Of a DNA stretch of 64,000 bases, positions 38,618 to 47,604 are shown piece after piece (the first letter of the stretch is position 1; each line of letters opens with the position of its first letter). The translations under genes and the position numbers were made by a program. The stretch comes from Bradyrhizobium sediminis (GTDB lineage: Bacteria; Pseudomonadota; Alphaproteobacteria; Rhizobiales; Xanthobacteraceae). The stretch covers positions 3,842,001 to 3,906,000 of the forward strand of contig NZ_CP076135.1 of the NCBI RefSeq assembly GCF_018736105.1, in the 5' to 3' direction. The notes beneath the pieces are model-generated. The model was not told the DNA's origin. It worked only from the letters and a program-made list of their open reading frames with translations, and searched no databases.

Positions 38618-39645
38618 ACTTCCGCGATCCGGTTCGCCTCCGCCTCGAGGCTGAATTTCTCCAGCACCCGCGCGCGGCCCCGCTCGCCCATCGCCATCGC
38701 CGAAGCGGGATCGCGCAGCAGCGGCTCCAGCGCGGCCACCAGCGCATCGACGTCATCCGTCGGCGTCAGCACGCCGGTGACGCCATCCTCGACCACGAGT
38801 TCGGCCGCGCCCGCGCGCGAGGCCACCAGCGCCGCGCCCGCCGACATCGCCTCGATCAGGGTCAATCCAAAACCCTCGTTGCGCGAGGTGAAGGCGTAGA
38901 TCGTCAGCCGCTGGTACCAGCGCGGCACCTCCTCGATCGGCAGTTCACCCAAAATAACGATGCGCGACTGCAGGCCCGCCGCCTCGATCCGTTTGCGCAA
39001 GTCGTCCGCGAAGGCGGTTTGCTCGGGCGTGATCGCGCCGACCATGACTGCGGTGAAATCGGGATAGCGCGGCAGCAGCCGGCACATCGCGTCCACGAAC
39101 ACGTCGCTGCCCTTTTGCGCGCGCACCCGGCCGAAGCAGCCGATGGCGTAGCGGCCCGGCAATCCGGACTCCGCAAACGCCGCGGCGCGATCGCGCGGCG
39201 GCGCGTAAGCGTCGGTATCGACGCCATGCGGAATGACGGTCGCCTGCACCTTGAGAAACGATGCCGAGATGTCATTGGTGGCGATGATCGCGTCCATTTG
39301 CCGGATCAGCCAGCGCGTGATCCAGGTGTGGTGGCGCTGCGCCGCCGAGGTGAATACGAGCTTCAGCGGCCAGCCGAGCGACCGCAGCACGACGCCCACG
39401 ATCATCTCGTTGTTGCGCCGTGCATGCCAGATCAGGGAACCGCGGCGGCGCCATAATTTCACGAGGTCCGCAGCCCCGATCCGCGCGATGCCGTCGGGCG
39501 CATCGGGGCCGAGCCAGCCGGCGCGGAACATTTTCGCCAGCTTCGGCGCCACCATGCGGTTGGTCGCGGTGACGCCGGAATAGCGCCTGTGCAGATTTGG
39601 CACGATCAGCTGCAGATTATCCGCGGAAATGTTCTCGTTTGCCAC
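38599..39645 (-). CDS. lpcC: LpcC-like LPS core mannosyltransferase (GT4)
   Basis: This 348-residue GT4 enzyme starts at GTG 39645, which has GGAG six bases upstream; the ATG at 39690 lacks any Shine-Dalgarno. It has [14 protein letters not shown], the WHARRNNEM segment, [18 protein letters not shown] and [15 protein letters not shown]. These segments match Rhizobium LpcC as I recall it, which adds mannose to Kdo of the LPS core using GDP-mannose. GDP-mannose could come from ManC in the same cluster. The 3' end overlaps gmhB by 19 bases. Confidence 0.82.
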   Translation of the reverse strand: MANENISADNLQLIVPNLHRRYSGVTATNRMVAPKLAKMFRAGWLGPDAPDGIARIGAADLVKLWRRRGSLIWHARRNNEMIVGVVLRSLGWPLKLVFTSAAQRHHTWITRWLIRQMDAIIATNDISASFLKVQATVIPHGVDTDAYAPPRDRAAAFAESGLPGRYAIGCFGRVRAQKGSDVFVDAMCRLLPRYPDFTAVMVGAITPEQTAFADDLRKRIEAAGLQSRIVILGELPIEEVPRWYQRLTIYAFTSRNEGFGLTLIEAMSAGAALVASRAGAAELVVEDGVTGVLTPTDDVDALVAALEPLLRDPASAMAMGERGRARVLEKFSLEAEANRIAEVYRALV

Positions 39646-39775
39646 GTCGGGCTCCGTTTCGCGAGATTTCCTATACGCAACATTAAGCATAGTGACCAGT
39701 TCGCCTGCGCCGAAACCCACTCTTCACCGCGCCCCGGATAGCATCGCGCGGATAAATCGGGAGATGGGTGAGCTC

Positions 39776-40789
39776 ATGACTGTGCTTGTCACCGGCGGCG
39801 CCGGCTATATCGGAAGTCACACGGTTCTTGCGATGGCGGAAGCCGGCGAAAGCGTCGTCGTGGTCGACAATCTCTCGACCGGATTCTCCGCATTCGTGCC
39901 CGAAGGCGTGCCGCTGTTCATCGGCGACGCCGGCGACGAGAACCTCGTCGAGGGCGTGATATCGGCGCACGACGTCAAGAGCATCGTTCATTTTGCCGGC
40001 TCCGTGGTGGTGCCCGATTCGATGCGCGATCCGCTCGCCTATTACCGCAACAACACCATGACCACGCGCAGCCTGCTGAACGCGGCGGTGAAGTGCGGCG
40101 TCAGCCGCTTCATCTTTTCGTCGACCGCGGCGGTGTATGGCAATCCGGATCAGGTTCCGGTTCCCGAGAGTGCGCCGACGCGGCCGCTGTCGCCTTACGG
40201 CTTCTCGAAGCTGATGAGCGAAATCATGCTGCATGACGTCGCCACCGCGCACGGCATGAACTACGTCGCGCTGCGCTACTTCAACGTGGCGGGTGCCGAC
40301 CCCAAGGCGCGCATCGGGCTTGCCACCGTCGGCGCCACGCATCTCCTGAAGATCGCGGTCGAGGCGGCCACCGGACAGCGCGCCAAGGTCGACGTGTTCG
40401 GCACCGATTATCCGACGCCGGACGGCAGCTGCATCCGCGATTTCATCCACGTCAGCGACCTCGCGCAGGCGCATCGCGCGGCGCTGTCGTATTTGCGTGA
40501 CGGCGGCCAGTCGGCGACGCTGAATTGCGGCTACGGCCGCGGCTATTCGGTACTGGAGACTATCGAAGCGGTTCGGCGCGTCTCCGGGCGCAATTTCGCG
40601 GTTCAATATGCGCCGCGCCGGCCCGGCGACATCATGACCATGATCGCCGACACCACCCGCATCAAGAGCATGCTGGACTGGACGCCGCAATACGACAATC
40701 TCGAGACCATCGCCAGGCATGCGCTGGCGTGGGAAGAGAAACTGTTCCACGAGCGCCATGGCGACCTGCAGCAGGCGGCATCGGCCTAA
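39776..40789 (+). CDS. galE: UDP-glucose 4-epimerase
   Basis: The 337-residue SDR has TVLVTGGAGYIGSH, the SSTAAVYGNP region and the catalytic YGFSK (Tyr-x3-Lys), plus the GalE-type C-terminal segments RYFNVAGADP and YPTPDGSCIRDFIHV. The start at ATG 39776 follows GGTGAG; a start at 39764 would leave no room for the ribosome site. It interconverts UDP-glucose and UDP-galactose for LPS and exopolysaccharide. Confidence 0.93.
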   Translation: MTVLVTGGAGYIGSHTVLAMAEAGESVVVVDNLSTGFSAFVPEGVPLFIGDAGDENLVEGVISAHDVKSIVHFAGSVVVPDSMRDPLAYYRNNTMTTRSLLNAAVKCGVSRFIFSSTAAVYGNPDQVPVPESAPTRPLSPYGFSKLMSEIMLHDVATAHGMNYVALRYFNVAGADPKARIGLATVGATHLLKIAVEAATGQRAKVDVFGTDYPTPDGSCIRDFIHVSDLAQAHRAALSYLRDGGQSATLNCGYGRGYSVLETIEAVRRVSGRNFAVQYAPRRPGDIMTMIADTTRIKSMLDWTPQYDNLETIARHALAWEEKLFHERHGDLQQAASA

Positions 40790-40927
40790 ACTCGGCCTGA
40801 AATCTCCTGCGGCGCAAGCCCTGATTTGGCTTGAAAAACCGGCATATAGCGGGCAAGGAGACGGACGTTTCGCAAGCCAACCCTGACGCGCGGGCGGGAG
40901 CCTGCCGGCGCTGTCAATGGAACGCGG

Positions 40928-42736
40928 ATGACCGAATTTCCGAAGAAAATCACTGACGATCCCTATGGCGCAGCGATCCTGATTCGCCGCCTGATCAACG
41001 AGCAGGGCCTGACCTACTGGCGGCGCTATCTGCTCGCCTTCGTGCTGATGGCGGTCTCGGCCGGCGCAACGGCGCTGTCGGCCTATATCCTCGGCGAGGT
41101 CATCAACAAGGCCTATGTCGACAAGGATGTGCGCGGCATCGCGATCCTGTCGGGGGTCACCGTCCTGATCTTCATCCTCAAGGGTGTTGCGACCTACGGT
41201 CACCAGGTGATCCTGTCGAAGATCTCCAATGCCATTCTCGCCAACAACCAGCGCCGATTGTTCGCCAAGCTGATGAGCGAGAGCGTCGGCTTCTTCTCGG
41301 AGCGGCATTCGTCGGAATTTCTGGCGCGGCTGACCGCGGGCGCGGCTTCCGTGACGCAGGTGCTCAACCTCCTGATCAATGCGCTCGGCCGCGACCTGCT
41401 GCTGCTGATCGGCCTCGTCGCCGTCATGCTGATGCAGGACCCCTACATGGCGCTACTCGGTTTCGCGGTGGCGCCGCCGGCGATGCTGGTGCTGCGCAAG
41501 CTGGTGAAGCGGATCAAGGGCCTCGCGCACAACCAGTTCACCGGCACCGCCGACATTCTCGAAATCATGCAGGAATCGCTGCAGGGCATCCGCACCGTGA
41601 AGGCGTTCACGCTCGAACAGACCATGCGCGAGCGGATCGACACCTCGATCGCCGCAGTCGAGCGCAACGCCAACAAGATGGCGCGGGTCTCCAACCGGTC
41701 GAGCCCGCTGATGGAGACGCTGGGCGGCTTCGCGGTCGCGGCCGGGCTGATGTATGGCGGCTACAGCGTGGTCGCGATGGGCGCAACGCCCGGTCAGTTC
41801 TTCTCGTTCCTGACCGCGTTCCTGATGGCCTATGAGCCGGCCAAGCGGCTGGCGCGGCTCAATATCGAGCTCAACAGCAACCTGATCGGCGCTCGCAAAT
41901 TGCTGGAGATCGTCGACAGCCCCTCCAGCGAGCCCGTCGACGACGACAAGCCGGCGCTCAAGCTGATCGACGCGCGGGTCGAGTTTTGCGACGTGACGTT
42001 CGCCTACCGTCCGGACGAGCCCGTGCTCAACCGCATGAGTTTTGTCGCCGAGCCCGGCAAGATGACGGCACTGGTCGGCCCCTCCGGCGGCGGCAAGTCC
42101 ACCGTGCTGGCGCTGCTGCTGCGGCTCTATGAAGTGAACGACGGCGCCGTCCTGATCGACGGGCAGGCCATTTCCGGCGTATCGCGAAAATCGCTGCGCC
42201 AGCAGACCGCCTATGTCGGGCAGGACGTCTACCTGTTCCGCGACACCATCGGCGCCAACATCGCCTTCGGCAAGATCGGCGCGACGCAGGACGAGATCGT
42301 GGCTGCCGCCCAGGCCGCCTGCGCGCACGAGTTCATCATGGGCTTTCCGCTCGGCTACGACACCCCGGTCGGCGAGCACGGCACACAGCTGTCCGGCGGC
42401 CAGCGCCAGCGCATTGCGGTGGCCCGCGCGCTGATCAAGAACGCACCGATCATCCTGCTGGACGAAGCCACCGCGGCATTGGATTCAGAGTCCGAAAAGC
42501 AGGTCCAGGAGGCGATCGAACATCTCTGCCGGAACCGCACCACCATCGTCATCGCCCATCGCCTGCACACCATCATGCACGCCGACGCCATCCTGGTGGT
42601 CGAGGGCGGCGAGATCGTCGAGCGCGGACGGCACGACGATCTGTTGCGCCGCGGCGGGCGCTATGCGTCGTTCTTCCGCCTGCAGCATCGCGAAGCGGGG
42701 CCGCTGACGCTGGCGCCGATCAGCGCAACCGCGTAA
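40928..42736 (+). CDS. MsbA-like ABC exporter (fused permease-ATPase)
   Basis: The 602-residue half-transporter has an N-terminal domain of about six membrane helices (about 30-320), then an ATPase with Walker A GPSGGGKST, signature LSGGQRQRIAVARAL and Walker B IILLDEATAALDSES. It belongs to the MsbA/LipidA-exporter group, and its location after galE and the heptose genes supports an LPS or glycolipid substrate. The downstream FAH gene is unrelated. ATG 40928 is the only good start. Confidence 0.87.
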   Translation: MTEFPKKITDDPYGAAILIRRLINEQGLTYWRRYLLAFVLMAVSAGATALSAYILGEVINKAYVDKDVRGIAILSGVTVLIFILKGVATYGHQVILSKISNAILANNQRRLFAKLMSESVGFFSERHSSEFLARLTAGAASVTQVLNLLINALGRDLLLLIGLVAVMLMQDPYMALLGFAVAPPAMLVLRKLVKRIKGLAHNQFTGTADILEIMQESLQGIRTVKAFTLEQTMRERIDTSIAAVERNANKMARVSNRSSPLMETLGGFAVAAGLMYGGYSVVAMGATPGQFFSFLTAFLMAYEPAKRLARLNIELNSNLIGARKLLEIVDSPSSEPVDDDKPALKLIDARVEFCDVTFAYRPDEPVLNRMSFVAEPGKMTALVGPSGGGKSTVLALLLRLYEVNDGAVLIDGQAISGVSRKSLRQQTAYVGQDVYLFRDTIGANIAFGKIGATQDEIVAAAQAACAHEFIMGFPLGYDTPVGEHGTQLSGGQRQRIAVARALIKNAPIILLDEATAALDSESEKQVQEAIEHLCRNRTTIVIAHRLHTIMHADAILVVEGGEIVERGRHDDLLRRGGRYASFFRLQHREAGPLTLAPISATA

Positions 42737-42779
42737 AGCTACCTGCCGACTCCTGCCCTCAACCCTCGCCGAGACCGTC

Positions 42780-43484
42780 ATGAACGCAACAGCCTACGTC
42801 ATTCCCGCTTCCCCGCAGCCCTCGCTTCCCGTCGTCGGCGAAACGAAATCCTATCCGGTCCGGCGCATCTGGTGCGTCGGCCGCAATTATCTCGAGCACA
42901 TCCGCGAGATGGGCAATGACGAGCGGGCGCCGCCGTTCTTCTTCGCCAAGCACGCCGACATGCTGGTCCCGGATGGCGCCACCATCCCCTATCCGCCGCT
43001 GACCAAGGATCTGCACCACGAGGTCGAACTGGTCGTCGCCATGAAGAGCGGCGGCCTCAACATACCGGCCGACAAGGCGCTCGATCACGTCTACGGCTAT
43101 GCGGTCGGCATCGACCTCACCCGCCGCGACCTGCAGATCGCTTCGCGCAAGAAAGAGCGGCCGTGGGAAGTCGGCAAATCCTTCGACTATTCCGCGCCCT
43201 GCTCCGCGCTGCAGCCGGCCGCCAAGATCGGCCATCCCGCCAAGGGCAGGATCTGGCTCACAGTCAACGGCAAGGAACAACAGAAGGGCGACCTCACCGA
43301 ACTGATCTGGAGCGTGCCCGAGATCATCTGGCAGCTGTCGCAGCAGGTCGCGCTCGCCGCCGGCGACATCATCATGACGGGAACGCCGGCCGGCGTCTCC
43401 CAGCTCAACCCCGGCGACAAGATCGAATGCGGCGTCGATGGCGTCGGCACGCTGAAGGTTTCGATCGGCAAGCCGGCGGCATAA
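42780..43484 (+). CDS. Fumarylacetoacetate-hydrolase-family enzyme (fumarylpyruvate hydrolase-like)
   Basis: The 234-residue FAH protein has VGRNYLEHIREMG, the metal-binding KDLHHEVELVVAM with Glu and His, and GTPAGVSQLNPGDKI. This core is about 200 residues, the usual bacterial length. It is probably a fumarylpyruvate or acylpyruvate hydrolase in aromatic-acid breakdown, but the substrate cannot be fixed. Neighbours give no hint. A strong terminator follows. Confidence 0.88.
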   Translation: MNATAYVIPASPQPSLPVVGETKSYPVRRIWCVGRNYLEHIREMGNDERAPPFFFAKHADMLVPDGATIPYPPLTKDLHHEVELVVAMKSGGLNIPADKALDHVYGYAVGIDLTRRDLQIASRKKERPWEVGKSFDYSAPCSALQPAAKIGHPAKGRIWLTVNGKEQQKGDLTELIWSVPEIIWQLSQQVALAAGDIIMTGTPAGVSQLNPGDKIECGVDGVGTLKVSIGKPAA

Positions 43485-43516
43485 GCCGGCCCTTTGCGGC
43501 CAGGCCGCCGACAACA

Positions 43517-43548
43517 GGGCTCCGGACCCCGGTCCGGGGCCCTTTTTT
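43517..43548 (+). terminator. Rho-independent terminator after the FAH gene
   Basis: GGGCTCCGGAC pairs with GTCCGGGGCCC (one G-T pair) over a CCCG loop, followed by six T residues at 43543-43548. Confidence 0.9.
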
Positions 43549-43781
43549 GCGTCGCGGCGGGCGATTCCGGCTCGGCCGCGCTCTATCCTGCCCCCAGGAG
43601 AACTACGGGGTACGCCGCTGAGGCCAGGGGAATTCTGCGGACACATTTGACGGCTCTGCTGCAATTGAAGCCTCCGCCGTAAAGGTTTCTAAACGAAAAG
43701 CTATCCGTAATATGGTGAAAAAGGCATTGGCACCGATTCGGCGGAAAATTCCAGCGTCCGACATCTGGAGATAGGCGTCAC
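43549..43781. other. Intergenic region upstream of the serralysin gene
   Basis: No other gene is seen. An ATG at 43713 is in frame with the serralysin and has no stop before it, so the coding region could begin there, but it lacks a Shine-Dalgarno. The promoter of the secreted protease must be in this stretch. Confidence 0.5.
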
Positions 43782-46700
43782 TTGAGCAGCTTCTCGAAGA
43801 AGTCCTGGTTCGGCGCCGTCGGCGATGGCGACGAATCTTTCCCGCTCGCTCCGGCTGCAGCGGTTGATGCCGGCACGGTCAATTCGGTCAACAGCGCAGC
43901 CAAGCCGGTCGCAACGATCCCGCAGCTCGCCGATTACCTGATCAACGGCTTCTGGCAATACAACAGCACGTCTGCCCACCACTGGGCCTCGTCGACCATC
44001 AGCTACAACCTCAGCGGCCTCAACGCCAACGAGCAGATGCTCGCGCAATCGGCGCTGAATGCCTGGCACGAAGTTGCCAACCTGACCTTCGTTCAAACCT
44101 CCGGCGCCGCGAACATCACGTTCACTCACAACGGCACGATGACCGCCTATGAATATGACGACGACAGCGGCTCCGGAATCATCCATTGGGCCGTCATCAA
44201 CATCAGCGCCGACTGGATCACGAACGATGGCGGCGCAAATGACGGCCGGACCGGAATCGACAGCTACGGATACCAGACCTACATCCACGAGATCGGTCAC
44301 GCGCTCGGCCTGGGTCACCAGGGTCCCTACAACGGCAGCGCGAGCTATTCGACCGACGCGATCTATGCCGACGACACCTGGCAGTACTCTGTCATGTCGT
44401 ACTTCCCGCAAAACAGTTACAGCGGCTCGTACCGATACGTGGTCACGCCGCAAATGGCCGACATCTACGCAGTCAATGCGATCTATGGCGCCGCCACCAC
44501 CCGCGCCGGCGATACCGTTTATGGCTTCCACAACACCGCGGGATCGATATTCGACTTCAACAACTATACCCAGGCGCCCGCGCTGACGATCTACGACAGC
44601 GGCGGCAACGACACTCTGGATTGCTCCGGCTATTCAACCGCCCAGACCATCAATCTGCATGCCGGCAGTTTTTGCTCGGTGGGCGGATTGATCAACAACA
44701 TCGGGATCGCACTCAACGCAATCATCGAAATTGCTATCGGCGGCAGCGGAAACGACACGCTGATCGCAAACGACGCGGGCAACAGGCTGTACGGCGGCAG
44801 CGGCATCGATTCCCTGTACGGCGGCAGCGGAAACGATTCGCTGATCGGCGGTATCGGGAACGATACGATCGATGGCGGCGGCGGCACCGATACGGCAGTG
44901 TTCGCTGGACTACGCTCGGCGTATCAGGTGACCATTCTGAGCAGCGGGGCCGTGCAGGTTTCCGGTTCCGACGGCGTCGACATGCTGGTCAACGTCGAAG
45001 CCCTGACCTTTGACGACCAAACGGTTGCGATTGCACCGAACAACCCGCCGGCGACCCCGACCCCCCATAATCAGACCATGGCGTCCGGGAACTCGGTGGC
45101 GCTGAGCACGCTGTTCACCGGCCTGACCGATGCGGACGCCTGGGATTCGGTGACGCAGGTCTGGGTGAGCGATCGCACCGCGGGTAACGGACACCTGACC
45201 TTCAACGGCGTCGTGCAAAACGACAACCAGGCGTATGGACCGATCCCGATCGGCCAGCTCAGCCAATGGGCGTTTCTGACGGGCGGCACCGACACTATCG
45301 CGTTGCAGACCGTCGATATCCGCGGAGCGTTTTCCGCAACCGCATTCGCGACAGTGAGCGCCTCGGCGCCGGCTCCGAACAATCCGCCGGCGACCCCGAC
45401 CCCCAACAACCAGACCGTCGCGTCCGGAACATCGGTGGCGCTGAGCACGCTGTTCACCGGCCTGACCGATCCGGACGCCGGGGATTCCGTGGTGCAGGTC
45501 TGGGTCAGCGACCGCTCGGCGGGCGGTGGGCACCTGACCTTCAACGGCGTCGTACAAAACGACAACCAGGCGTTCGGCATCCCGATCGGCCAGCTCAGCC
45601 AATGGGCGTTTCTGACGGGCGGCACCGACAATATCGCGTTCCAGACCGTCGATAGCCACGGCGCGTTTTCCGCAACTGCATTCGCGTCGGTTAGCGTCTC
45701 GGCGCCGGCGCCGAACAATCCGCCGGCGACCCCGACCCCCAACAACCAGACCGTCGCGTCCGGAACATCGGTGGCGCTGAGCACGCTGTTCACCGGCCTG
45801 ACCGATCCGGACGCCGGGGATTCCGTGGTGCAGGTCTGGGTCAGCGACCGCTCGGCGGGCGGTGGGCACCTGACCTTCAATGGCGTCGTGCAAAACGACA
45901 ACCAGGCGTTCGGCATCCCGATCGGCCAGCTCAGCCAGTGGGCGTTTCTGGCGGGCGGCACCGACACTATCGCGTTGCAGACCGTCGATAGCCACGGCGC
46001 GTTTTCCGCAACTGCATTCGCGTCGGTTAGCGTCTCGGCGCCGGCGCCGAACAATCCGCCGGCGACCCCGACCCCCAACAACCAGACCGTCGCGTCCGGA
46101 ACATCGGTGGCGCTGAGCACGCTGTTCACCGGCCTGACCGATCCGGACGCCGGGGATTCCGTGGTGCAGGTCTGGGTCAGCGACCGCTCGGCGGGCGGTG
46201 GGCACCTGACCTTCAATGGCGTCGTGCAAAACGACAACCAGGCGTTCGGCATCCCGATCGGCCAGCTCAGCCAGTGGGCGTTTCTGGCGGGCGGCACCGA
46301 CACTATCGCGTTGCAGACCGTCGATAGCCACGGCGCGTTTTCCGCAACTGCATTCGCGTCGGTTAGCGTCTCGGCGCCGGCGCCGAACAATCCGCCGGCG
46401 ACCCCGACCCCCAACAACCAGACCGTCGCGTCCGGAACATCGGTGGCGCTGAGCACGCTGTTCACCGGCCTGACCGATCCGGACGCCGGGGATTCCGTGG
46501 TGCAGGTCTGGGTCAGCGACCGCTCGGCGGGCGGTGGGCACCTGACCTTCAATGGCGTCGTGCAAAACGACAACCAGGCGTTCGGCATCCCGATCGGCCA
46601 GCTCAGCCAGTGGGCATTCCTGGCGGGCGGCAACGACACGATCGCGTTGCAGACCGTCGATAGCCACGGAACGTTTTCCGCGACCGCATTCGCGACGGTG

Positions 46701-47042
46701 ACGGCGTCGGCAAACACGCCGATCTCGAACGACACAGTTCACAGCGAAGCAGGCAACACAATTGCCGGTTCATCTGCCAATGACATGATGGCGGGCGGCG
46801 GCGGCAGCGATACCTTCGTGTTCGCAGCCAATTTTGGAAAGGACACGATCTCCAGTTTCGAGTCCGGTCAGGACACCATTCAGATCGACCACAGCATTCT
46901 CGCAGGCGCTGCGGCGATCCTCTTTGACGCCGCCGACGACGAGCGCGGCAACGTGGTGATCGCCCATGATGAGGGCAATACGATCACGCTGCAAGACAAG
47001 ACGCTTGCCGGCCTGCATGCCGGCGACTTCCATCTGATCTAA
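43782..47042 (+). CDS. Serralysin-like (M10) secreted metalloprotease with RTX and five tandem repeat domains
   Basis: The 1086-residue protein starts at TTG 43782 with AGG six and GGAG eleven bases upstream (alternative ATG 43713, in frame). The protease domain has the zinc site HEIGHALGLGH (residues 169-179) and the Met-turn SVMSY (about 205). RTX nonapeptides (GGSGNDTL, GNDTIDGGG) follow at about 320-370. Residues 419-979 are five 112-residue repeats (first 113) that look like Ig/cadherin-type extracellular domains. A second RTX-like region and C-terminal strand segment (about 990-1086) should be the type I secretion signal. No signal peptide is present, as expected. No inhibitor or HlyB/D/TolC-type secretion gene is adjacent. 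Confidence 0.88.
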   Translation: MSSFSKKSWFGAVGDGDESFPLAPAAAVDAGTVNSVNSAAKPVATIPQLADYLINGFWQYNSTSAHHWASSTISYNLSGLNANEQMLAQSALNAWHEVANLTFVQTSGAANITFTHNGTMTAYEYDDDSGSGIIHWAVINISADWITNDGGANDGRTGIDSYGYQTYIHEIGHALGLGHQGPYNGSASYSTDAIYADDTWQYSVMSYFPQNSYSGSYRYVVTPQMADIYAVNAIYGAATTRAGDTVYGFHNTAGSIFDFNNYTQAPALTIYDSGGNDTLDCSGYSTAQTINLHAGSFCSVGGLINNIGIALNAIIEIAIGGSGNDTLIANDAGNRLYGGSGIDSLYGGSGNDSLIGGIGNDTIDGGGGTDTAVFAGLRSAYQVTILSSGAVQVSGSDGVDMLVNVEALTFDDQTVAIAPNNPPATPTPHNQTMASGNSVALSTLFTGLTDADAWDSVTQVWVSDRTAGNGHLTFNGVVQNDNQAYGPIPIGQLSQWAFLTGGTDTIALQTVDIRGAFSATAFATVSASAPAPNNPPATPTPNNQTVASGTSVALSTLFTGLTDPDAGDSVVQVWVSDRSAGGGHLTFNGVVQNDNQAFGIPIGQLSQWAFLTGGTDNIAFQTVDSHGAFSATAFASVSVSAPAPNNPPATPTPNNQTVASGTSVALSTLFTGLTDPDAGDSVVQVWVSDRSAGGGHLTFNGVVQNDNQAFGIPIGQLSQWAFLAGGTDTIALQTVDSHGAFSATAFASVSVSAPAPNNPPATPTPNNQTVASGTSVALSTLFTGLTDPDAGDSVVQVWVSDRSAGGGHLTFNGVVQNDNQAFGIPIGQLSQWAFLAGGTDTIALQTVDSHGAFSATAFASVSVSAPAPNNPPATPTPNNQTVASGTSVALSTLFTGLTDPDAGDSVVQVWVSDRSAGGGHLTFNGVVQNDNQAFGIPIGQLSQWAFLAGGNDTIALQTVDSHGTFSATAFATVTASANTPISNDTVHSEAGNTIAGSSANDMMAGGGGSDTFVFAANFGKDTISSFESGQDTIQIDHSILAGAAAILFDAADDERGNVVIAHDEGNTITLQDKTLAGLHAGDFHLI
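45036..46718 (+). repeat. Five tandem coding repeats in the serralysin gene
   Basis: Units start at 45036 (339 bp), 45375, 45711, 46047 and 46383 (336 bp each). Units 3 and 4 (45711-46046 and 46047-46382) appear identical base for base. Unit 1 has one extra codon (AYGPIPIG in place of AFGIPIG). Each opens NNPPATPTP and contains ALSTLFTGLTD and FNGVVQNDNQA. Confidence 0.95.
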
Positions 47043-47284
47043 TCCGTCTGCGTCATCCGGGTGCGCGCGCCCGTGACGCTTATCAATCGCTCGGTTCAGC
47101 TTGACGTCAACGAGTCTGTTTTCCGGCTCAGCGCGGAGAAGGCACCCCTGGCCGGTCGCAGCGTAAGACCAGTTCGAAGGGTCTTTCCGTAGGAAGTCAT
47201 CCGGCGAGCGCCCCGGCGGCGCGATCAGGGTCTGCCACTACGTCTACCAACAACCGTTGTGAGCCCGGCCTCTTTGCCGGCCCC

Positions 47285-47440
47285 TCAGCCCCGCGCCATC
47301 GCCTGCAGGCCCTTGAAGGTCAGGCGCTTGGGGTCCTTGACGCCGGTGAGGTAGAGCCTGCGGATGAAGGCGGCAACCTGCTCGCGGTCGCAATCGGTCA
47401 GCGCCACGATGGCATCGACGGCAATCTTCTGGGCGTCCAT
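47285..47440 (-). CDS. 51-residue conserved-looking small protein
   Basis: Read from ATG 47440, the frame gives MDAQKIAVDAIVALTDCDRE... ending in KGLQAMARG. A strong Shine-Dalgarno (GAGGAA) lies six bases upstream, and the sequence is helical and charged like a real protein, not like the arginine-rich shadow frame across it. It contains LTDCDREQVAAFIRRLY. No domain is known to me. It is monocistronic. The preceding 240 bases to the serralysin stop hold nothing clear. Confidence 0.65.
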   Translation of the reverse strand: MDAQKIAVDAIVALTDCDREQVAAFIRRLYLTGVKDPKRLTFKGLQAMARG

Positions 47441-47604
47441 GGGCTTCCTCATGCGGTTTCAAGCCCCAGCCGCGCCAGCCTAGGAGTCACCGGTTAATCC
47501 GGTGTTAACCGTGTCGCCACGATGAACGATTCGCCTGGGTGCGCGAATACGCGAAACAACGCATGCGGCGTTGGCGCGCAAACCCCGAACCCCTGCTGCA
47601 CCTC

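Noticed and set aside
44910..46742. Two long minus-strand open frames (about 610 and 554 codons) across the serralysin repeats
   Set aside because: They are repetitive only because the plus-strand repeats are. The plus strand has a recognisable protease, RTX and repeat structure.
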